From BOKV01 sp041742235 (GTDB taxonomy: Bacteria > Pseudomonadota > Alphaproteobacteria > Rhizobiales > Rhizobiaceae): a DNA stretch of 13,123 nucleotides. Under the pieces are notes generated by a model, which ran no database searches, had not been told where the DNA came from, and worked only from the letters and a program-made list of their open reading frames with translations. Position numbers and translations under genes: made by a program. Each line of letters opens with the position of its first letter. The stretch's first letter is position 1. Location of the stretch: the NCBI GenBank assembly GCA_041742235.1, contig JBGSJA010000341.1, forward strand, positions 1 to 13,123, in the 5' to 3' direction. This document shows, piece by piece, positions 5,513-12,335 of the stretch.

Positions 5513-7876
5513 ATGCATCCGCTGACCGTTAAGCTCCTGCGCGATCTGCGGCGGCTGTGGGCGCAGGCATTGGCCATCGCGCTCGTGATGGCGGCGGGCG
5601 TCGCCACGCTGATCCTGGGCGTCGGGGCGCACAAATCGCTTTCCGACACCCGAACCGCCTATTACGAGGCCAACCGCTTTGCCGACGTCTTCGCCAATGT
5701 GACGCGGGCGCCCAAGTCGGTCACGGCATCGATCGAGGCGCTGGACGGCGTTGCCGCCGTGGAGCCGCGCATCGTGAAGATCGCACTGGCGGACGTCGGA
5801 GGCATGTCGGAGCCGGCGTCGGTGATGTTGGTCTCGCTGCCGGATGACCGCGAACCGGCGTTGAACCGGCTCTATTTGCGGCAGGGGCGCATGCCCGATC
5901 CGGGCTCGACACTAGAGGCCGTGATCAGCGAGGGCTTCGCCAAGGCGCATGGCTTGCGGCCGGGCGACAGGGTCGGCGTCCTCCTGAACGGCGCCAGCAG
6001 GCAGTTGAAGGTCAGCGGAATCGCGCTGTCGCCGGAGTTCATCTACGCCATCGGTCCTTGGGACCTGATGCCGGACGAGAGGCGGTTCGGCATCGTGTGG
6101 ATGCCGGAAGCGACACTGGCGGCGGCGTACGACCTCGACGGGGCGTTCTCCAATGTGATCGTGAAGCTGATGCCGGGCTCCGCCGCGGGCGCAATCATCG
6201 ATGCGATGGACACCATCCTCGAGCGATATGGCGGGCTCGGCGCATATGCCCGCAAGGACCAGACCTCGCATGCCTTTCTCGACGCGGAATTGCAGCAGTT
6301 GGAAGCCATGAGCCGCGTGCTGCCGCCGATTTTCCTGCTGGTGGCTGCGTTCCTCGTCAACATGACCCTAACCCGGCTCGTCGCGCTGGAACGCGAGCAG
6401 ATCGGGCTTCTCAAGGCAATCGGCTACTCGTCCCTGTCGATCGCCTGGCATTACATCAGCTTCGTGACCCTTGTTGCGGCGATCGGCATAGGCATCGGTT
6501 TCGTGGCCGGAACCTGGCTTGGCGCAGGCATGGCGCGGCTCTACGCGACCTTTTTCAATTTCCCGTTCCTGGTCTTCAGCCGCAGCCCGGACATCTACGC
6601 GATCGCGGCCATTGTTACCGTGCTTGCGGCGGTCGCCGGCGCGATCCGTGCTGTATCGAAAGTCGCGTTCCTTCCGCCGGCGGTTGCAATGTCGCCGCCC
6701 GCGCCGGTCCAGTATCGCCGTTTGTTAGGTGGCGCGCTGGACCTGTCGCGCGTCTTTTCGCAGGCACAGGTGATGGCCGCCCGCCATTTGCTGCGATGGC
6801 CGGCGAGAACGGCCAGCAGCGTCCTTGGCATTGCCTTCGCGGTCGCCATCCTTGTCGGCTCGCTGTGGTCGTTCGGCTCCATCGACCGGATGATCGACAT
6901 CACCTTCATCCGGAGCGACCGCCAGCACGCCACCATCAACTTTACCGAGGCGAAGCCCCTGCCCGCCCTCTATTCCGTCGGCAATTTGCCGGGGGTAATG
7001 AAGGCGGAGCCTTACCGGTCCGTGATGGTGAAACTGCGAAACGGGCATCGCGAGCGGCGCGTGGCGCTGACCGGCAAGCCGCCGGATGCGGAGCTTTCGC
7101 GTGTGCTCGACCTGTCGTTGCAGCCTGTCCGCTTTCCGCCATCGGGGCTGACGATCTCCTCGTCTCTGGCGGACATTTTGGGTGTGCGTATCGGCGATGT
7201 GGTCGAGGTGGAGTTGATGGAGGGAAGCCGGCGCACCCTGATGCAGGGAATCGCCGGCATCAACGAGGGTTATCTCGGTCTTACCGCCTTCATGGATCTT
7301 GAAGGGCTGAACCGGGTTCTGCGTGAAGGAGCAATGATTTCCGGCGTTCATGTGGGCATGGACGAGAACGCCATGGGCGATTTCTTCGAGGCGGCGAAAT
7401 CGACGCCGGCCGCCAATTTCATTGCCCTTCAGCGGGTATCACTGCAAAAGTTCCGCGAAACGCTGGCGCAAAACATACTTATCATGGTGACCGTCTACTT
7501 TGCCCTGGCCGCAATCATCGCATTTGGCGTCGTGTACAGTTTCACCCGCATCTCGTTGTCCGAACAGGGGCGCGAACTGGCCAGCCTGCGGGTAATCGGG
7601 TTCACGCGCAGCGAGGTTTCGGGCCTGCTGCTGGGAGAACTGGCCGCAATCGTGCTCGTCGCGCAGCCGCTTGGCTGGCTCATCGGATACGGTTTCGCGT
7701 TCGCGATGGTACAGGGCTTTTCAACCGAGCTTTACCGCGTGCCGCTGGTCGTCAATCCTTCCGTCTATGCCTGGGCCAGCATGGTCGTCCTGGCGGCTGC
7801 GACACTGTCGGCGCTGATCGTGCGGCGCCGAATCGACCGGCTCGACATGATTGCCGTTTTGAAAACGAGAGAGTGA
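5513..7876 (+). CDS. ABC transporter permease with two FtsX domains (MacB/LolC-like superfamily)
   Basis: The membrane subunit has 787 residues and eight predicted helices in a duplicated 4+4 layout. Helices lie at about 16-38, 270-290, 314-335, 361-382, 435-455, 656-680, 704-728 and 751-771. Large periplasmic domains at about 40-265 and 456-650 separate helices 1/2 and 5/6, as in double-FtsX permeases. Each half has the FtsX-type cytoplasmic coupling loop after its second helix (VALEREQIGLLKAIGYS; EQGRELASLRVIGFT). I chose ATG 5513, four bases after the ATPase stop; the frame is open further upstream but lacks a better start there. It overlaps the adaptor start region. Such permeases work with an ATPase and a HlyD/MacA-like adaptor to move a periplasmic substrate outwards rather than pumping from the cytoplasm. 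No cargo can be assigned. Confidence 0.9.
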   Translation: MHPLTVKLLRDLRRLWAQALAIALVMAAGVATLILGVGAHKSLSDTRTAYYEANRFADVFANVTRAPKSVTASIEALDGVAAVEPRIVKIALADVGGMSEPASVMLVSLPDDREPALNRLYLRQGRMPDPGSTLEAVISEGFAKAHGLRPGDRVGVLLNGASRQLKVSGIALSPEFIYAIGPWDLMPDERRFGIVWMPEATLAAAYDLDGAFSNVIVKLMPGSAAGAIIDAMDTILERYGGLGAYARKDQTSHAFLDAELQQLEAMSRVLPPIFLLVAAFLVNMTLTRLVALEREQIGLLKAIGYSSLSIAWHYISFVTLVAAIGIGIGFVAGTWLGAGMARLYATFFNFPFLVFSRSPDIYAIAAIVTVLAAVAGAIRAVSKVAFLPPAVAMSPPAPVQYRRLLGGALDLSRVFSQAQVMAARHLLRWPARTASSVLGIAFAVAILVGSLWSFGSIDRMIDITFIRSDRQHATINFTEAKPLPALYSVGNLPGVMKAEPYRSVMVKLRNGHRERRVALTGKPPDAELSRVLDLSLQPVRFPPSGLTISSSLADILGVRIGDVVEVELMEGSRRTLMQGIAGINEGYLGLTAFMDLEGLNRVLREGAMISGVHVGMDENAMGDFFEAAKSTPAANFIALQRVSLQKFRETLAQNILIMVTVYFALAAIIAFGVVYSFTRISLSEQGRELASLRVIGFTRSEVSGLLLGELAAIVLVAQPLGWLIGYGFAFAMVQGFSTELYRVPLVVNPSVYAWASMVVLAAATLSALIVRRRIDRLDMIAVLKTRE

Positions 7877-7878
7877 AC

Positions 7879-9084
7879 ATGCTTCGCCGCACAGTCACGT
7901 TGTCCTTGGTCCTGCTGATCGCCGCCGCCTTGGTCTGGGCGCTATGGCCGCGCCCGGTCGAGGTGGAGACGGCGCAGATCGACCGCCGCACAATCGAGAT
8001 CAGCGTGGAAGAGGAAGGCCGCACGCGCATTCGCGAGGTTTTCACCATCGACGCGCCGCTTGCGGGCCGCATGGAACGGCTCGATCTCGATCCCGGCGAA
8101 GCGGTCATCGCCAGCAAGACCGTCGTCGCCCGGATCAGGCCGACCGCACCGTCGCTCCTCGATTCAAGGGAACGCAAGGTCGCCGAAGCCGTCATCGATG
8201 CGGCAGTGGCGGCAGTCGATCTGGCTTCGGCCCAGTTGAGCCAGGCGGAGGCGCAGGCCGTGTTCATGCGCGGGGAACTCGACCGCGCCGAACGGCTTGC
8301 AAATCTAGGAACCGTGCCGGAACGGTCGCTGGAAAAGGCCAGGCTGGATCTTGCGACAGGCGAAGCGGCAATCCAGAGCGCTCGCGCCAATCTCGTCGTG
8401 AGGCAGCGGGAACTGGAACGCGCCCGCGCGGCCCTGATCGAGCCCGGCGTGGATGAAAACGACGCGGTAAACTGCTGCGTGGAAGTCAAGTCGCCGGTCT
8501 CCGGCCACGTGCTGAGACTGCTGACGCAAAGCGAACAGATCGTGCAGGCGGGCGCAGCGATCGCGGAACTCGGCGATCCCGCGGACCTTGAAATCGTGGT
8601 GGATCTCCTTTCGCGCGATGCCGTTCGAGTAAAGCCCGGCGCGAAAGCCGTTATCGAGGGATGGGGCGGAGGCGAACTCCGCTCCCGCGTGGAGCGGGTC
8701 GACCCGGCCGCCTTCACCAAGGTTTCGGCGCTCGGCATCGAGGAACAGCGGGTATCCGTCATCCTGCTGCCTGAAGGCGACCCGCAAAGCTGGGCACGGC
8801 TGGGACATGAATTCAGGATCGTGGCGCGGATCATCATTGCATCGCGACAAGATGTCGTCGCGGCGCCGCTCGGGGCGCTCTTCCGGCGCGACGGCAGCTG
8901 GGCTGCCTACCGGGTGGAAAACGGCCGCGCCATGCCTGTTTCGCTCGAACTGGGAGAGCGCAATTCGAGTTTTGCGGAGGTCGTGGGCGGCCTTGCCGAA
9001 GGCGATACGGTGATACTGCATCCGGGCGACAGAATAGAGGCCGGGACACGCGTCATTTCGGCTCCAATCCGCTCCGGCCAGTAG
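7879..9084 (+). CDS. HlyD/MacA-type periplasmic adaptor of the ABC exporter
   Basis: This is the periplasmic adaptor (membrane fusion protein) that links the FtsX permease to an outer-membrane channel. Its 401 residues comprise an uncleaved N-terminal anchor helix (about 5-23, LSLVLLIAAALVWALW), a first half-lipoyl segment (about 50-85), a helical coiled-coil hairpin (about 95-195) rich in Ala, Glu and Arg, the returning lipoyl half (KSPVSGHVLRLL, just after 200), then beta-barrel and membrane-proximal domains to the end. Two adjacent cysteines, C199-C200, sit where the hairpin re-enters the lipoyl domain. I chose ATG 7879 because GAGAGAG precedes it at good spacing; GTG 7873, overlapping the permease stop, is possible and adds two residues. 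The partner outer-membrane protein (TolC type) must be encoded elsewhere. No clear terminator follows. Confidence 0.9.
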   Translation: MLRRTVTLSLVLLIAAALVWALWPRPVEVETAQIDRRTIEISVEEEGRTRIREVFTIDAPLAGRMERLDLDPGEAVIASKTVVARIRPTAPSLLDSRERKVAEAVIDAAVAAVDLASAQLSQAEAQAVFMRGELDRAERLANLGTVPERSLEKARLDLATGEAAIQSARANLVVRQRELERARAALIEPGVDENDAVNCCVEVKSPVSGHVLRLLTQSEQIVQAGAAIAELGDPADLEIVVDLLSRDAVRVKPGAKAVIEGWGGGELRSRVERVDPAAFTKVSALGIEEQRVSVILLPEGDPQSWARLGHEFRIVARIIIASRQDVVAAPLGALFRRDGSWAAYRVENGRAMPVSLELGERNSSFAEVVGGLAEGDTVILHPGDRIEAGTRVISAPIRSGQ

Positions 9085-9112
9085 GTCGGGTTGGTATATG
9101 CAACAATCCCGG

Positions 9113-9140
9113 CAATTGGCGAAAACTGTTCAATTGGCGA
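9113..9140. repeat. Direct repeat CAATTGGCGA x2, 18-base period, upstream of the RTX protease gene
   Basis: Two perfect 10-base copies at 9113-9122 and 9131-9140 are separated by 8 bases (AAACTGTT). They sit in the 182-base gap between the adaptor gene and the RTX gene, about 130 bases before the latter's start. An inverted CCAATT occurs at 9202-9207. The arrangement suits a tandem transcription factor site. A short inverted repeat (CTCGC-TAGGCG-GCGAG, 9146-9161) follows but has no T-run directly after it, so it is not a convincing terminator. Nothing else is recognisable in the gap. Confidence 0.45.
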
Positions 9141-9266
9141 CAAGCCTCGCTAGGCGGCGAGCGATACGCGCGCTTTTGATAAAGTTTTTCCGGTCGCTGA
9201 ACCAATTCTTCAACCCCGGCCGGTATAGTCAAGCGCAACCAGCCCATCGGCCAAGGGGATTTGCGC

Positions 9267-12158
9267 ATGTGTCTGGCATGTATCAGCGGAACGAAAACCG
9301 GCTTTTCCTGCGAAGAAACCCAAGAACTTCTGGCGAGTGAAATCGCCGTACTGGGCGCCGCTACCGGCAAGACGAGCTACAGCTACGACCAGGCCGCCGG
9401 GCAAATCACGCGCGACAACACCAAGTGGAACGACGGCGGCACGAACTACCTCGGCACGGCTGGCCAGGTGACGTGGGCCTTTTCCGCGACGCCGGACAGC
9501 GGTTATGCGCGCTTGTCGCCAACGATGATGGCCTTCGTGGACAAGGCGATCCTGGCAATAGAATCCGTCGCGAACATCGACTTCACGAGAATGGGTTCGG
9601 GCACGTCCGGAGAGCAGGCTTTCTCGGACGCGGCGCTGATCAGCATCCAGGCCGAACCTGGCTATGGCGGCGGCTGGGCAAGTTGGGGATATTACGGGGC
9701 GGGACCCGGACAGGCAAACCAGTTCAGCGGCGCCACGGTTTCCATCGGCGCGACCGCCGACTTTTCGCAGGACGACGCCTTCGGCATGGAGCTGACGCTC
9801 CACGAGATCGCACACGCGATCGGACTTCTGCACCCCGGCGACTACAACGGTTCGGGAGCGAAGAGCTACGCCAACGACGCGGTCTATTTCGAGGATTCCG
9901 TCCAATACAGCGTCATGAGTTATTGGAGCGAGGCCAATACCGGCGCGGATTTCAGCACATGGGTGGATGGGCGCTATGTTGGCGGCGGGCCGACCAACCT
10001 GATGCTGCATGACATCGCAGCGCTTCAGCGCCTCTATGGCGCGAACATGACGACCCGCACCGGCGACACAGTTTACGGCTTCAATTCCAATACCGGCGAC
10101 AGCACATGGACGTTGTCGGACAAATACGATTCCATCACCGCGGCGGTTTGGGATGCCGGGGGGATCGACACGCTCGATGTCTCCGGCTTCAGCCAGGCGG
10201 CAGACATCGATCTGCGCGAAGATGCCTTCTCCTCGTTTGGCGGGCTGAAGTGGAATTTCTCGATTGCCAGGGGCGCCATCATCGAGAACGCCATTGGCGG
10301 GAGTGGCAACGACAAGCTGTCGGGCAACGTCGCCGGCAACACTCTTGCCGGCAATGGCGGAAATGACGTGCTTTTCGGCCTTGGCGGAAACGATGTCTTG
10401 AATGGCGGTCTCGGCACGGACCAGATGAATGGCGGCGAAGGCGACGACTGGATCTACTACGACGCCAACGATGCCTGGGCTGGCAATGGCGTCGCCGGCG
10501 GCAACGGCTTCGACACGCTTGTGTTCGAGATGGTCTGGCTCGCGATCGATCTGGCGAGCTACGGATTCGAGCAGTCCGCACTGTTGCTGATCGACACCGC
10601 AGCCGAACTTTGGAATGAAGTCAGCCGGTTTTTTGATCTCGATGGCAGCCTTGTCGAGGAGGAAACCATTTTCGACGACGGCAGCTCCCAGATCGTCGTC
10701 CATGATGTCAACGACGAACACGGCTGGTCTGAATGGATCCGCAATTTCGACGCTGTTGGCGAACTGACCAGCGAAAGCTTTGTTGGCAATGAAGTCGCGC
10801 CGGCCGCCGTCAACGACAGCGCCACGACAAATGAAGACCATGCCGCGGCCATCACCGGAAATGTGCTCGGCAATGATTCAGGCCATGAACTCGTCGTCGA
10901 AAAGATCGGGAACCTGACCTTCACCGGGTCCACCCCCCGCGTCGTCGATGGCATCTACGGCAAACTGACGATCAGCGCCGATGGAAGCTGGTCCTATACC
11001 GTCGATACCACCAAGCCTGCCTTTGCGACGCTCGGCGCAGGCCAGCATGTCACGGAAGAATTCGGATACACGGTCAAGAACCCGCTCGGCAGTTCAAGTG
11101 CGACGATTTCGATCCGGATCGATGGCCGCAACGAGCCGGCGCCGCCACTCCCGGTTTCCGATAACGGCTCTGTCAACGAAGACAGCGGTCAGGCCGCCTC
11201 CGGCAACGTCCTTGCCAATGACGGCGGCCCGGATCTTTCCGTCGCCAAGGTGAATGACACTGCAGTCGCATCAACCGGCGTCACGAAAATTGTTGGCCAG
11301 TACGGCACGCTGACCATCGCGGCGGACGGCGCCTGGTCCTACGCCCTCGACAACAAGAAGCAAGCCGTCGACGTCCTCGGGGCCGACGAACAGCTTTTCG
11401 ATGTCTTCACCTACGAAGCGGCGAACGAATACGGCTTCGACAATGAAACGCTGACCATCGCGATCAATGGCGCGGACGACGCACCGCGAACGATATTCGG
11501 CACATCGAAGAACGACAGCATCACGGCAGGCGCCATTGTCGACATCGTTTTCGCTGGAAAGGGCAATGATACGGTCCAGGGCTTGGCCGGCGACGACATT
11601 TTGCACGGCGAAGCAGGAAAAGACACGTTGCGCGGAGGCTTGGGCAACGACTCCCTTTTTGGCGGCAATGACGACGACGTTCTTTATGGCGACGATGGCA
11701 ACGATCTGCTCGATGCGGGCAGCGGCAAGAAGAACTCTCTTTTTGGCGGCAATGGCACAGACCAGCTTTTCGGTGGATCGGGTGCGGACAAGCTGTATGG
11801 CGGCAATGACGACGACCGGCTCTCCGGCGGCGGCGGCAAGGACACGCTCTATGGCGAAGAAGGCGATGACATACTGTGGGGCGGCGTTTCCAGCCACAGC
11901 CTGTATGGCGGGGCCGGATCAGACATCTTCGTGCTGGTCCGCGACAATACGGCGGACACGGTCAAGGATTTTGTCAACGGTGTGGACAAGCTTTCCCTTT
12001 CCGGCACGAGCCTCGATTTCGACGACCTGCTGATCACGGCATCAAAGTCTTCGGCGGTCATCAAGTCCAAGGACGGTTCGGTTTCGATGATCATCGCCAA
12101 TGCAGCCGGGCTTGTCGATGCAACCGATTTCGTGGACGTGCCCGACTTCGTGATCTGA
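9267..12158 (+). CDS. Secreted RTX metalloprotease, serralysin-type (M10), with VCBS-like domains
   Basis: This is a predicted zinc endopeptidase exported to the medium by a type I system, 963 residues. The catalytic domain (about 20-275) has the metzincin zinc motif H179-EIAHAIGLL-H189 and the Met-turn SVM217SYW. The 28-residue gap to the Met and the following Tyr219 match serralysin exactly. Next come a first RTX block (about 340-405), a bridge of roughly 100 residues that I cannot assign, two VCBS/cadherin-like domains (about 508-623 and 628-738), and a 14-repeat RTX block (about 764-890). A C-terminal cap ends in Asp-Phe-Val-Ile, fitting the acidic-plus-three-hydrophobic type I secretion tail. 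There is no signal peptide. The N-terminus carries C2, C5 and C15, unusual because classical serralysins lack cysteine. ATG 9267 has AGGGGA 7 bases upstream; TTG 9261 is too close to it. No exporter or inhibitor gene is adjacent. Confidence 0.92.
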   Translation: MCLACISGTKTGFSCEETQELLASEIAVLGAATGKTSYSYDQAAGQITRDNTKWNDGGTNYLGTAGQVTWAFSATPDSGYARLSPTMMAFVDKAILAIESVANIDFTRMGSGTSGEQAFSDAALISIQAEPGYGGGWASWGYYGAGPGQANQFSGATVSIGATADFSQDDAFGMELTLHEIAHAIGLLHPGDYNGSGAKSYANDAVYFEDSVQYSVMSYWSEANTGADFSTWVDGRYVGGGPTNLMLHDIAALQRLYGANMTTRTGDTVYGFNSNTGDSTWTLSDKYDSITAAVWDAGGIDTLDVSGFSQAADIDLREDAFSSFGGLKWNFSIARGAIIENAIGGSGNDKLSGNVAGNTLAGNGGNDVLFGLGGNDVLNGGLGTDQMNGGEGDDWIYYDANDAWAGNGVAGGNGFDTLVFEMVWLAIDLASYGFEQSALLLIDTAAELWNEVSRFFDLDGSLVEEETIFDDGSSQIVVHDVNDEHGWSEWIRNFDAVGELTSESFVGNEVAPAAVNDSATTNEDHAAAITGNVLGNDSGHELVVEKIGNLTFTGSTPRVVDGIYGKLTISADGSWSYTVDTTKPAFATLGAGQHVTEEFGYTVKNPLGSSSATISIRIDGRNEPAPPLPVSDNGSVNEDSGQAASGNVLANDGGPDLSVAKVNDTAVASTGVTKIVGQYGTLTIAADGAWSYALDNKKQAVDVLGADEQLFDVFTYEAANEYGFDNETLTIAINGADDAPRTIFGTSKNDSITAGAIVDIVFAGKGNDTVQGLAGDDILHGEAGKDTLRGGLGNDSLFGGNDDDVLYGDDGNDLLDAGSGKKNSLFGGNGTDQLFGGSGADKLYGGNDDDRLSGGGGKDTLYGEEGDDILWGGVSSHSLYGGAGSDIFVLVRDNTADTVKDFVNGVDKLSLSGTSLDFDDLLITASKSSAVIKSKDGSVSMIIANAAGLVDATDFVDVPDFVI
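11556..11936 (+). repeat. RTX calcium-binding nonapeptide array (C-terminal block of the protease)
   Basis: Fourteen consecutive repeats run from GKGNDTVQG to GAGSDIFVL, following the GGxGxDxUx pattern that folds into a calcium-bound parallel beta-roll outside the cell. Thirteen are nine residues long; one (GSGKKNSLFG) is ten and lacks the Asp, and GVSSHSLYG also lacks calcium ligands, so two turns are probably calcium-free. At DNA level an 18-base stretch GGCGGCAATGACGACGAC recurs at 11661 and 11799, and CTTTTTGGCGGCAATG recurs at 11655 and 11739, suggesting recent internal duplication. Confidence 0.9.
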
Positions 12159-12185
12159 ATCCGGCTGACGGCCTTTTGGTGCGTC

Positions 12186-12212
12186 GCTGCCCGCATGCGG
12201 CGGCCCTTTTTT
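12186..12212 (+). terminator. Rho-independent terminator of the RTX protease gene
   Basis: The stem GCTGCC/GGCGGC (one G-T wobble) with loop CGCATGC is followed by CC and TTTTTT, starting 27 bases after the stop codon at 12158. An alternative fold uses the palindrome CCGCATGCGG inside the same span. The rest of the gap up to 12335 shows no recognisable promoter. Confidence 0.75.
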
Positions 12213-12335
12213 GCAACGGCATTGCGAACCGATTGAAAATGTGATCGATGGGCAGGATCACCCGGCTGGTCTTCCCTGCTTTGCAATGGGAAAATCCGCT
12301 CGACCAAACCAATTTCAGGTTGTCGAAGTAGCCCG

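Noticed and set aside
6058..7302. 414-codon plus-strand frame inside the permease gene
   Set aside because: Arg/Gly/His-rich out-of-frame translation of the FtsX permease; no membrane segments and no motif.
7752..8837. 361-codon open frame antisense to the permease/adaptor junction
   Set aside because: Its composition is Ser/Arg/Ala rich with no recognisable motif. The plus strand has clear permease and adaptor proteins here.
4774..9084. Dedicated type I secretion system for the RTX protease
   Set aside because: The ATPase is a stand-alone LolD/MacB type and the membrane subunit is an FtsX permease. PrtD/HlyB exporters are fused membrane-ATPase proteins, so these genes do not fit.
9144..9180. 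Rho-independent terminator after the adaptor gene
   Set aside because: Short competing stems (CTCGC/GCGAG, GCCT/AGGC) occur, but the T-run is separated from them and the stem nearest to it is only about 4 bp.
9210..10841. 543-codon open frame antisense to the RTX protease gene
   Set aside because: It is the complement of a GC-rich gene with strong third-position bias, which clears stops from that antisense frame. It lacks domain motifs and a ribosome site, and lies opposite an unambiguous metzincin gene.
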